A stretch of 47,572 bases of DNA, from positions 1-47,572 of the forward strand of contig JAEWVF010000054.1 of the NCBI GenBank assembly GCA_023459215.1, written 5' to 3'. The notes beneath the pieces were generated by a model that was not told where the DNA came from, did not search any database, and was given only the letters and a program-made list of their open reading frames with translations. A program made the position numbers and the translations under genes. Shown piece by piece: positions 7,929 through 15,191 of this stretch (positions are counted from its first letter, which is position 1; the number at the start of each line of letters is the position of its first letter). This DNA comes from Chloroflexota bacterium. Its GTDB lineage: Bacteria; Chloroflexota; Anaerolineae; Anaerolineales; Villigracilaceae.

Positions 7929-9641
7929 TTAGTAGGAATACTCTCCCCGGTCAGCCTGTTGGCCGGGGATTGCATTTAATGCCAGACCCAACACACGCGC
8001 CCTGATCTCAGCCAGCACTTCGAGCGCATGCCGGGTAGCTCCCACCCTCGTCCGCCCGGATCGGCCAACCATCAATACTCCGTCAGCCTGGCTGGCCAAC
8101 ACCTGGGCATCCGAAAGCCCCAAGGCGGGCGCATCCAGGATCAGGAAATCATACAACCCAACCCAGTGCATAATCAGCGTGGCCATGCGGGCCGAATCGA
8201 GCAGTTCCAGCGGGTTGGGCGGCAGGGAGCCGCTGGTCAAAACATCGAACCTGACCCCGTTGCGGCCCTGGTATAACTGAACAACCTGTTCAAATACGCC
8301 ATTTTCGCCGCGAATCACATCACTCAGGCCAAAACGGTTTTGCAGGTCGAGTAATTTATGCAGGGCGGGCCGGCGCAGGTTGGCATCCACCAACAGCACC
8401 TTGCGCCCGGATTGCGACAAAACCGCCGCCAGATTGGCTGAAACCAGTGATTTGCCTTCCTTTGGGCCGGGGCTGGTGATAAGCAATATCTGTAACGAGC
8501 GGTCAATTGCGCTAAAAGCCAGGTTGGTGCGCAGGATGCGATAGGCTTCCGCCGGCAGAGAGCGAGGGTCGCGCTCAACCGGCAGTTCATCGCCAATCCG
8601 CATCAGCGGCAGTTGGGCCAGAATCGGAACGGGCAGCCGCCTGCGCACCGCTTCGCCCGGATTGAGCGTATCGCTCAGGAATTCCAGCAGCAAAACCAGC
8701 CCAACCGCCAGTCCAAGCCCGGCCAGCCCAGCCAGGGCCGTGTTGCGGCGCGTGCGCGGGGTATAAGGCTCCAGCGGCTCGACAGGGTCTTCAACCCGCA
8801 GCAGAGGAGGCGTCCCCTGCAGGGCCAGCAAACGCACATTCTCTCGATTGGTCAGCAGGTTGGTATATAAATTCTGGTAAAGGGTCAGGTTACGCTCAAG
8901 ACGAGTCACATCCAGGTCGCGGCTGGCCGGGATACGGTTGGTTTGTAACAAAGTTGCATAGGCCTGACGCGCAGCGATCAAGCGAGTCTGCAACTGACTG
9001 GCCTGCTGTTTGTTGACCGGAGCCTCGAGTTGTTCTTCGAGTTCGAAAATCTGGGTTTCCAGAACAAGCTTTTCTTCCGCAACCAGCAGGCTGTAACGTT
9101 CATCCAATTGTTCACGGCTCTCGGCAATCTTACGGCTGATCTCCTCGGTCTGGGCAGTCAGTGAATCTTCAACCTGGCGATAGCGTTCATGTTGCAAAGC
9201 ACGAATTTCCTCCGTTAAGACATCGAATGCCGCGTTTAACAAAGGTTCTGCCGAGGCCGGGTCCGGCACCTGGGCATTCAGGAATATGAACTGGCTTTCC
9301 GGCATGGCAAAGGCCGTTACCACCCCAATCCGTCCGGCGCGTTCGATTACTTTCTGGCTGAATCCAGGCATCTGGCCCAGTCGGGCATAGGTTTCCGCCA
9401 CTTGCGGATTCATCATCCAATACGTCAGATCGCTGGTTTGTTCTTTGAGCGGCCGCACTACCATCACGCGCATGGCACTTGCATACATCGGGGTTTGAAT
9501 CTTGCTGTAGGCATAGCCGGCTCCCGCTCCTAACACAGTCAGAGCCAGAATCAACCAAACCCTATGCCAAAGCACCAGGCCGTATCGTTTAAAAGCTTCA
9601 ATCAAAAATGCTGCATCAAAACTATTTTTGAAATTATTCAT
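7929..9641 (-). CDS. Second Wzz/BY-kinase fusion
   Basis: This 570-aa protein repeats the architecture of the convergent neighbour. It has an N-terminal helix near residues 24-45, a coiled-coil region rich in Glu, Gln and Arg (150-270), a second helix near 310-330, and a BY-kinase domain with TSPGPKEGKSL (Walker A), LLVDANLRRP (A') and FLILDAPALG (B). The tyrosine tail is much reduced: only GEYSY at the extreme C-terminus. It may be weakly autophosphorylated or a partner of the other kinase. I chose ATG 9641; an upstream TTG at 9656 is possible, but no ribosome site favours either. The terminator at 9671-9704 lies just before it and separates it from the precursor peptide gene on the same strand. 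Confidence 0.88.
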   Translation of the reverse strand: MNNFKNSFDAAFLIEAFKRYGLVLWHRVWLILALTVLGAGAGYAYSKIQTPMYASAMRVMVVRPLKEQTSDLTYWMMNPQVAETYARLGQMPGFSQKVIERAGRIGVVTAFAMPESQFIFLNAQVPDPASAEPLLNAAFDVLTEEIRALQHERYRQVEDSLTAQTEEISRKIAESREQLDERYSLLVAEEKLVLETQIFELEEQLEAPVNKQQASQLQTRLIAARQAYATLLQTNRIPASRDLDVTRLERNLTLYQNLYTNLLTNRENVRLLALQGTPPLLRVEDPVEPLEPYTPRTRRNTALAGLAGLGLAVGLVLLLEFLSDTLNPGEAVRRRLPVPILAQLPLMRIGDELPVERDPRSLPAEAYRILRTNLAFSAIDRSLQILLITSPGPKEGKSLVSANLAAVLSQSGRKVLLVDANLRRPALHKLLDLQNRFGLSDVIRGENGVFEQVVQLYQGRNGVRFDVLTSGSLPPNPLELLDSARMATLIMHWVGLYDFLILDAPALGLSDAQVLASQADGVLMVGRSGRTRVGATRHALEVLAEIRARVLGLALNAIPGQQADRGEYSY

Positions 9642-9670
9642 CGAGATAAATAACAACTAATAGAAATAAA

Positions 9671-9704
9671 AAAGGTGTCGAGAAGCCTAATCCTCGACAC
9701 CTTT
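9671..9704 (-). terminator. Rho-independent terminator of the precursor peptide gene
   Basis: A perfect 12-bp stem (AAAGGTGTCGAG with its complement, 10-base loop) is followed on the minus strand by a run of six T and further T-rich sequence. It begins 16 bases after the precursor stop codon. The precursor transcript should therefore end here as a short, separate mRNA and not read into the BY-kinase gene. Confidence 0.9.
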
Positions 9705-9720
9705 ATATGAATTTAATGAA

Positions 9721-9912
9721 TTAACTGGCGTATCCAACCGGTATCGATGTTGAACCAGGTATAACAATTGTAGCCCCACCCTTGGTGTTAAATGTAATAC
9801 CATCTACATGGGTTGTACCTTCAAACTGCCCCGTTTTTTTTGTGGATGTTGTTGATTCAGCGCCTAAAACAAAAACCTGCGGGGTCTGCCATGTTTTATG
9901 GGGTGTTTTCAT
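9721..9912 (-). CDS. Lasso-type RiPP precursor peptide (putative)
   Basis: The product is a 63-aa peptide starting MKTPHKTWQTPQV. The chosen ATG has a perfect AGGAGG five bases upstream; a longer frame starting 30 bases earlier lacks this. The leader has W8-x-x-P11, hydrophobic V13 and L16, and T21, matching the Y/W-x-x-P leader motif bound by PqqD-type proteins in lasso systems. With paeninodin-like spacing, Thr21 is at -2 and the core begins at Ser23. Glu31 would then be residue 9, giving a nine-membered macrolactam ring. The tail of 32 residues is glycine- and threonine-rich, hydrophobic, and ends in Tyr-Ala-Ser. Such a long core is unusual for a lasso peptide. The C-terminal Ser fits the known target of lasso-associated HPr-type kinases. 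The cleavage site and ring are inference; the precursor role follows from motif, size, promoter and adjacent operon. Confidence 0.78.
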   Translation of the reverse strand: MKTPHKTWQTPQVFVLGAESTTSTKKTGQFEGTTHVDGITFNTKGGATIVIPGSTSIPVGYAS

Positions 9913-9952
9913 AATATCCTCCTGGAAATGATAACAAAACATCTATGAATTA

Positions 9953-9981
9953 ATTATAAGGCCATCTCTTGAAATATGCAA
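9953..9981 (-). promoter_or_regulatory. Strong sigma-70-type promoter of the precursor gene
   Basis: On the minus strand TTGCAT (9981-9976) is followed by 17 bases and a perfect TATAAT (9958-9953). The ATG lies about 40 bases downstream behind AGGAGG. This is one of the best promoters in the window and fits abundant expression of a peptide substrate. Confidence 0.8.
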
Positions 9982-10029
9982 CAACTTGCAAAGATGAAAG
10001 CTGAACAACCACATAACTCGCGGCGGCCA

Positions 10030-10059
10030 GGCGCAAATCGGCCTGCGCATTTTTGCGCC
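10030..10059. promoter_or_regulatory. Inverted repeat between the precursor and biosynthetic operon promoters
   Basis: An 8-bp inverted repeat (GGCGCAAA ... TTTGCGCC, 14-base spacer) lies between the two divergent promoters of the RiPP cluster. Its position makes it a candidate operator, but no regulator gene is present in the cluster. Confidence 0.35.
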
Positions 10060-10067
10060 AGAACAGG

Positions 10068-10073
10068 TATACT
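10068..10073 (+). promoter_or_regulatory. -10 element of the RiPP biosynthetic operon
   Basis: TATACT ends seven bases before the ATG at 10081, and no ribosome site precedes that ATG. This spacing fits a leaderless transcript. No good -35 was found. Confidence 0.4.
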
Positions 10074-10080
10074 TTGGCAG

Positions 10081-10614
10081 ATGAAGCCCGACCAGCCCAC
10101 CAGTTCCGATTTGTGCCTTGCCTGCGGCCTGTGCTGTGACGGCTCCCTGTTCGAAAGCGCCAAGCTGCATCCCGGCGAAGAAGAATTGGTACGCAGCCTG
10201 GGTCTGAAGATTATGTTTGTTGACAATACAACACTTGGCTTTAAACAGCCTTGCCCAGCATTCAACAGCCATTGCAGTGTATATGAACAGAGGCCACAAG
10301 TTTGCCAAAAATTTCGCTGCAAGCAGCTTCTGCGTAAGGATCGGGGGCAACCACTGCACGAAGGATTCGCCAAAATCTCCCGCGCCCGCGCCATGCAGGC
10401 CGAACTCGCCGCCCTGTTGCCCAAGCCCGGCGAAGACAAACCATCGCTGGCCGAAGTCAAACGCCAACTGCGCAGCCTGGCCACACCCGAAGCACGCCGC
10501 ACCCATCTGAACTTTGTGTTGTTGGCGACCCAATATGAAATGTTCCTGCGCACTCACTTCCTGGTCGATTTCCATCAAAAAAATGTGGATAAAGACCTGC
10601 CAATCATGGATTGA
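10081..10614 (+). CDS. YkgJ-family zinc/iron-chelating cysteine cluster protein
   Basis: The 177-aa protein opens with CLACGLCCDG and later has CPAFNSHCSVYEQRPQVCQKF, the cysteine pattern of the YkgJ (CxxCxxCC) family thought to bind zinc or iron. The frame can be extended upstream to 9976, but that extension would run across the precursor promoter and is Arg/Pro-rich, so I start at the ATG that aligns with family N-termini. It is the first gene of the operon and ends 25 bases before the first kinase-like gene. Its role in the RiPP pathway is unknown; it might supply metal or bind the peptide. Family assignment is good, function is not known. Confidence 0.75.
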   Translation: MKPDQPTSSDLCLACGLCCDGSLFESAKLHPGEEELVRSLGLKIMFVDNTTLGFKQPCPAFNSHCSVYEQRPQVCQKFRCKQLLRKDRGQPLHEGFAKISRARAMQAELAALLPKPGEDKPSLAEVKRQLRSLATPEARRTHLNFVLLATQYEMFLRTHFLVDFHQKNVDKDLPIMD

Positions 10615-10639
10615 AGCGCGCACAAATCCAACGAACCCG

Positions 10640-11542
10640 ATGACCCACTCCTACCAGGCTTTTGGCCTGCACATCCACTCCGAGATCGAATTCCCCAACC
10701 TGCCTCCCGCCACCGCTCCCGACCTGCCGGAAGTGTACATCCAGGTCAGGAGCCTGCCGGCAGCCCTGCCTGGCGCGCCTGAAACCTCGCGCTATTTCCA
10801 GGCGGTGCAAGGCAAACTGCTGGTGCGCATCAACGGCATCGGGCGGATGCTCGTTGAGAACGGTCAGCGCATCACCTTCGAACCGCTGCCCGGCGCGGAA
10901 GCAGTCAATGTTCGCCTGGCCCTGTCCAACCTGGGGCTGAGCGCCATCCTGCACCAGCGCGGGGCGCTGGCCCTGCACGCTTCAGCCGTCGCCACCCCCC
11001 GCGGAGCGGTGTTATTCTGCGGCGCGCGCCAGGCCGGCAAATCCACCCTGGCAGCCGGACTGCATCAACGCGGCTGGCCGCTGGTTTGCGACGATAAGGC
11101 TGCCCTGCGCCTGGATGAAGGCCAACTGCTGGTCATTCCCTCCTTTCCCGAACTGCGACTGTGGCGCGACGCCATGCAGCAACTCGATTTTACGGGCGCG
11201 CGGGCCGAGAAAACCCCCGCCATGGATAAATTCAACCTCGGCCTGAGCCAGGGCTTCCACGACAGTCCGCTGCCCTTGCGCGCAATCTACCTGCTCAGGC
11301 CAGTCCCCATCAATGAGATTCACATCACGCCGCTGAACGGCATGAGCAAGTTCCAGATTATCAAGCGCCACACCTATACCAATCAATTCCTCAGGGACCT
11401 CGGCTTGCTGCCTGCTCATTTCAATCTGGCCAGCGTAGTCGCCAGCCAGGTTGAGATGTCGCTGATTGCACGTCCCGGCCAGGTTAACCAGTTGGAAGAA
11501 CTCATCAGGCTGATGGATGCGCGCCTGCGCGAGGAGGCCTGA
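10640..11542 (+). CDS. HPr-kinase-like protein 1 (lasso-type peptide kinase)
   Basis: The 300-aa protein belongs to the HPr kinase/phosphorylase C-terminal-domain group found in RiPP clusters. A beta-rich N-terminal part precedes LHQRGALALHASAV, the Walker A loop GARQAGKST (near residue 134) and a VCDDKAAL segment holding the conserved Asp pair. The start at 10640 was chosen because its N-terminus (YQAFGLHIHSEIEFPNL) lines up with the second homologue at 18174; the longer open frame from 10514 overlaps the previous gene. In paeninodin-type clusters such kinases phosphorylate the C-terminal Ser of the precursor, and the peptide here ends in Ser. The stop overlaps the next ATG by one base, indicating translational coupling. 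Confidence 0.8.
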   Translation: MTHSYQAFGLHIHSEIEFPNLPPATAPDLPEVYIQVRSLPAALPGAPETSRYFQAVQGKLLVRINGIGRMLVENGQRITFEPLPGAEAVNVRLALSNLGLSAILHQRGALALHASAVATPRGAVLFCGARQAGKSTLAAGLHQRGWPLVCDDKAALRLDEGQLLVIPSFPELRLWRDAMQQLDFTGARAEKTPAMDKFNLGLSQGFHDSPLPLRAIYLLRPVPINEIHITPLNGMSKFQIIKRHTYTNQFLRDLGLLPAHFNLASVVASQVEMSLIARPGQVNQLEELIRLMDARLREEA

Positions 11543-12429
11543 TGGCGGGTATCTTCTGGCTGGCTTCCTATCCCAAGTCCGGCAACACCTGGATGCGCAT
11601 CTTCCTGACCAACTACCTGCAAAACGGTGAACAACCTGCCGATATCAACCGTCTGGATGGCGGCCCGATTGCCAGCGCGCGCGAAATTTTTGACGATCTG
11701 GTTGGCGTCGAAGCCTCCGACCTGACCCTGGCCGAACAGGAACTCCTGCGCCCCAGGGTTTACCAGGAATTTGTCCAGAGCCTTGAAAAAGACGAGTTTC
11801 TCAAAGTCCATGACGCTTACACCTATAATGCGGACAACTTGCCGCTGTTCCCACCCGAGGCGTCTCGCGGCGTGATTTACATCCTGCGCAATCCATTGGC
11901 GGTTGCCCCCTCGCTGGCCAACCATATCAATAAGACCGTCGATGAGGCCATCGCGACGCTTAACAACCAGGCCGGCAAAAAGCCAGGCCAACTCGCTGGC
12001 CTGGGCAACCAACTGCCTCAACGCTGGTTGGGTTGGGGTGAACATGTCCGCAGTTGGGCCGAGGCGCGCGACCAGCGCCTGCTGCTGGTGCGTTATGAAG
12101 ATATGAAAAAGCGCTCTTACGATGTTTTCCGCGCGGTTATCCGTTTTACCGGCCTGGAGGAGGATGAAGCGCGGATTCGCAAAGCAATTGAATTCTCATC
12201 GTTCGAACAAGTAAAAAAACAGGAAGTTGAAAAAGGATTTCGTGAACGAATCCGCCCGACCAGTTTTTTTCGCAAAGGCGAAACTGCCGCCTGGAAAAGC
12301 GAACTGACTCCTGAACAAATCGAATGCATCCTGGCCGCCCAGGCCGGGGCCATGCGCCAATATGGTTATCTCGACGAGGCCGGTCACCCGGCTGAAGCCC
12401 TGCCCCTGGAGGAATTTTCTTATGACTGA
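11542..12429 (+). CDS. PAPS-dependent sulfotransferase
   Basis: The 295-aa protein is a cytosolic-type sulfotransferase that moves a sulfuryl group from PAPS to a hydroxyl or amine. The 5'-phosphosulfate loop is intact at the N-terminus (SYPKSGNTWMR, residues 9-19). The 3'-phosphate-binding RKG motif is near residue 246 (FFRKGETAAWKSELT). ILRNPLAVAPS near residue 115 corresponds to the other conserved nucleotide-binding block. Overlaps with both neighbours (1 base upstream, 8 bases downstream) put it firmly inside the RiPP operon, so the likely target is the peptide: Tyr61 or one of the many Ser/Thr. A sugar acceptor from the adjacent polysaccharide locus is an alternative. Confidence 0.85.
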   Translation: MAGIFWLASYPKSGNTWMRIFLTNYLQNGEQPADINRLDGGPIASAREIFDDLVGVEASDLTLAEQELLRPRVYQEFVQSLEKDEFLKVHDAYTYNADNLPLFPPEASRGVIYILRNPLAVAPSLANHINKTVDEAIATLNNQAGKKPGQLAGLGNQLPQRWLGWGEHVRSWAEARDQRLLLVRYEDMKKRSYDVFRAVIRFTGLEEDEARIRKAIEFSSFEQVKKQEVEKGFRERIRPTSFFRKGETAAWKSELTPEQIECILAAQAGAMRQYGYLDEAGHPAEALPLEEFSYD

Positions 12430-12718
12430 AGAAACTCCCATTCTCGAACTGGAAACATCTGTCAAACGCGCCGAGAACATCCTTTTTTCCGAAATCGACC
12501 AGGACAAAGTGATGATCGACATCGAACGCGGTGCCTATTTTGGCATGAATCCGGTCGCCGGCGAAATCTGGGATTTGCTTGAAACACCACATACCCCTCG
12601 ACAAATCATCGACAAATTGATGGCTGAATACGAGATCGACGCTGAAACCTGCCAGGTCGAGACCCTGGCCGTCTTGCAACGCATGGCGCGCCTGAAACTG
12701 GTGGAAGTAGCCGGGTAA
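12422..12718 (+). CDS. PqqD-family RiPP recognition element (lasso B1-type)
   Basis: The 98-aa protein has the PqqD fold signature: an N-terminal beta segment, DKVMIDIERGAYFGMNPVAGEIWDLLE, then a winged-helix-like helical region. In lasso pathways this stand-alone domain binds the leader (here around W8-P11-L16) and delivers it to the protease. A ggagg sits before the ATG at 12422 inside the end of the sulfotransferase gene. An in-frame start at 12362 would add residues unlike the family. It lies nine bases before the B2 peptidase gene, the usual split-B order. Confidence 0.9.
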   Translation: MTEETPILELETSVKRAENILFSEIDQDKVMIDIERGAYFGMNPVAGEIWDLLETPHTPRQIIDKLMAEYEIDAETCQVETLAVLQRMARLKLVEVAG

Positions 12719-12727
12719 CCTGGGCAA

Positions 12728-13171
12728 ATGCTCTACCGGAAACTGCGCACCTTTCTCCTGCTTTCCTGGGGTGAAAAAGCCCTGGCGTTTGAAGCCCTGG
12801 CCTGGCTGGGACTGATGCGCCTGGCCGTACTGACCCTGCCCTTCAAACGCGTAGCTTCCTGGCTGGGAAAGCCCGGCGCAAGCCTGCCCGCCGCGCCGCT
12901 CTCCCCGCCCCAGGCCCAGACCGCCGTGCGCGTGGCGCGCGCCGTACGCCGGATGCAGCCGTTCACACCTTGGGATAGCAATTGCCTGGCCCAGGCGCTG
13001 ACCGCCCGGCAAATGCTAAAACGGCGCGGCATCCCCAGCACCACCTGCCTGGGCGCGGCCATCGAATCGGGCGAGGGCCTGGTGGCGCATGCCTGGCTGT
13101 ATTGCGGGCCATGGATCCTGACCGGCGCACAAGGGCACAAGCGTTATAAAATTGTCGCCATATTTGCCTGA
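12728..13171 (+). CDS. Lasso peptide biosynthesis B2 protein (transglutaminase-like leader peptidase)
   Basis: The 147-aa protein has the size and motifs of B2 proteins, cysteine proteases that cut off the RiPP leader. The nucleophile is in DSNCLAQALTARQML (Cys86) and the catalytic His in LVAHAWLYCG (His121). The usual third catalytic acid is not evident at the expected place after the His; the region reads WILTGAQGHKRY, like the 'vltGg' variant I recall in other B2 proteins. An arginine-rich N-terminal helical region (1-45) may contact the PqqD partner. Its place between the PqqD gene and the asparagine-synthetase homologue is the classic lasso B1-B2-C order. Confidence 0.9.
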   Translation: MLYRKLRTFLLLSWGEKALAFEALAWLGLMRLAVLTLPFKRVASWLGKPGASLPAAPLSPPQAQTAVRVARAVRRMQPFTPWDSNCLAQALTARQMLKRRGIPSTTCLGAAIESGEGLVAHAWLYCGPWILTGAQGHKRYKIVAIFA

Positions 13172-13211
13172 TTAACAGGAATTCGAGCGAAATTCAAAGC
13201 AAGAATCGCCT

Positions 13212-15191
13212 ATGACTGCCATCTTCGGAATTATCCAACACGACCAGAGTCCCATCCCAGCCGAACCGCTTGAGGCTGCCGCGAAAAGCCTGCGCCATCA
13301 CGCCGAACACGGGCTGGACACCTGGCAGGCAACAGGCGTCGCCCTCGGCCAGGCGCTGACCCGTTTTTGGGTCAACAGCGCTGACAGTCCGCAGCCAGAG
13401 CGCGACCCAGCGCGCGGCCTGACCCTGGTGGCTGATGCCCGTCTCGACAATCGCTCCGAGCTGGTCGATCAGTTGGGCATCGCTCGCGCCGACCTGACAA
13501 ACATCCCCGACAGCCGACTGATCCTGTACGCCTACCGCGCCTGGGGCGAGGATTGTCCGCGCCGCCTGCTCGGCGATTTTGTTTTTGCGATCTGGGATGA
13601 GCGCAAGCGCTCTTTGTTCATCGCCCGCGATCCCATCGGCATTCGCTGGTTATATTTTGCAAACAACCCGCGTCGATTTTCCTTTGCGTCCGACCTGGCC
13701 GGCCTGCTCGACCTGATGGATGAAGCCCCGCGCGTCAATTTGCGCAGCCTGGATGAATTCCTGACCTTCCCATACAACATCGCCAGCAGCCGCACATTCT
13801 ACGAAAACGTGATCAAGCTCCAACCAGGCGAAGCGCTCAAACTGCAAGGGCAGGAATTCCAAACCTGGCGCTATTGGCGCGCCGAGGATATCCATCCCAA
13901 TCCGGATTTCAAAGACCCGCGCCAGGGGATTGAAACCCTGCGCGGCTTGCTGCGCGAGGCGGTCACTTGTCGCGCCGAAACCGTCGACCGGCTGGGCAGC
14001 CACCTGAGCGGCGGACTGGATTCATCGGCCCTGACGGCCCTGGCCGTGGATATTCTCCGCAAAGCGGGCCGCCCCGACCCATTGGCCTTTTCGTGGTCGC
14101 CGCCGCTCGAAATGCGGCCTTTGCTCGATGGTGATGAGCGGGTTTATGTGGAACGCATCGCCAATCATTTGAATGTCCCGGCAATCTATACCCATGTTCC
14201 CCCAAAAGTGGATATCCTGCACGAGGTCAGCGACCCATCCATCCTGCCGCTCAACACAGTCCGCTATGAGCAAACCGTGATGGAAAATGCCCGCGAGCGG
14301 GATGTGCGCGTGCTGCTATCCGGCTGGGGAGGAGATGAGTTAATCTTTTCGCGCGGCATCGGCTACCCGAGCGGCCTGATTCGGCAAGGGCGCTTCCTGG
14401 CCCTGGCTCGTTACCTGAAGAATCAATATGGCTGGCACCCAAAACGTTGGGTCAGCGGCCTGTACACTCACGGCCTGTACCCGCTCCTGCCAGAAAAATG
14501 GCAAATCCGTTTGCCTCTCAACCTGCGCAAGTCCCAAGACCTGCAAAGCCAGGCGATTGCAATCGCCCGCCAACAAAACATGTTCAGCCTGCCCAGCCCT
14601 GAGTTTTTCCAACCGGAATTTTGCGCCCTGCTTGAACGCAACCACCAGAAAAAGTTCCAATGGATTCAGCCGGGATTACGCAACAGCCAGCGCTGGTACC
14701 TGGAGATATTGCTAAGCCGGATCGAATCTTGGGCGGCCTGGTCTGCCCGGCTGGGAGCGCGCCACGCCTACCCCCTGCTTGATCAGCGCGTGGTTGAATT
14801 TGCGCTATCCATACCCGAAGATTGGATCTATTATGGCGGCAAATTGCGCGAGTTTGGCAAACAGGCTGTTTCTGATGTTCTGCCCGCAGCGCTTTTCGAT
14901 GGCCGCGACAAACAAGACCGCGCCCTGGCCGCCCATCAAAAAACTATCGAACACAAATGGGAAGTTAACCAGGGCCGTTTGCAAATCTTTGAGATGCACC
15001 ACAAAAGCAATCCGCCCGCCGCTCAATGGCTAAACTTTGACTATATACAGCGCGTCCTGCTCGAACCGCCCAGCACACTCGACCATCCCCGTCCGCAGGA
15101 TGCCGGCCCGGCCCTGCCCCGCCGCGGCATTTGGCAAGCGTTGAACCTGGCCTTCCTGGACCGCCGCGCAATCTACCCGGAGGAGAAATGA
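13212..15191 (+). CDS. Asparagine-synthetase-like lasso cyclase (C protein)
   Basis: The 659-aa protein has a class II amidotransferase-type N-terminal domain and an asparagine synthetase domain. In lasso peptides it adenylates an Asp/Glu side chain and closes the macrolactam with the new N-terminal amine. The PP-loop SGGLDSSALTAL is intact (near residue 261), as is LLSGWGGDELIF. The protein starts MTAIFGIIQ, so the Cys2 nucleophile of true glutamine-dependent enzymes is replaced by Thr. Loss of glutaminase activity is expected in lasso cyclases and separates it from housekeeping AsnB. The stop overlaps the next start (ATGA). It is somewhat longer than many lasso cyclases. Confidence 0.9.
   Translation: MTAIFGIIQHDQSPIPAEPLEAAAKSLRHHAEHGLDTWQATGVALGQALTRFWVNSADSPQPERDPARGLTLVADARLDNRSELVDQLGIARADLTNIPDSRLILYAYRAWGEDCPRRLLGDFVFAIWDERKRSLFIARDPIGIRWLYFANNPRRFSFASDLAGLLDLMDEAPRVNLRSLDEFLTFPYNIASSRTFYENVIKLQPGEALKLQGQEFQTWRYWRAEDIHPNPDFKDPRQGIETLRGLLREAVTCRAETVDRLGSHLSGGLDSSALTALAVDILRKAGRPDPLAFSWSPPLEMRPLLDGDERVYVERIANHLNVPAIYTHVPPKVDILHEVSDPSILPLNTVRYEQTVMENARERDVRVLLSGWGGDELIFSRGIGYPSGLIRQGRFLALARYLKNQYGWHPKRWVSGLYTHGLYPLLPEKWQIRLPLNLRKSQDLQSQAIAIARQQNMFSLPSPEFFQPEFCALLERNHQKKFQWIQPGLRNSQRWYLEILLSRIESWAAWSARLGARHAYPLLDQRVVEFALSIPEDWIYYGGKLREFGKQAVSDVLPAALFDGRDKQDRALAAHQKTIEHKWEVNQGRLQIFEMHHKSNPPAAQWLNFDYIQRVLLEPPSTLDHPRPQDAGPALPRRGIWQALNLAFLDRRAIYPEEK

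Noticed and set aside
9799..9831. Alternative lasso ring from Gly28 to Asp37 of the precursor
   Set aside because: It would be a ten-membered ring, outside the usual 7-9, and does not fit the Thr(-2) leader spacing.
9721..9942. Longer start for the precursor peptide (73 aa)
   Set aside because: The internal ATG at 9912 has a perfect AGGAGG. The extension contains that ribosome site and has no site of its own.
12146..13012. Minus-strand open frame of 288 codons
   Set aside because: Antisense across the sulfotransferase, PqqD and B2 genes, whose motifs are clear.
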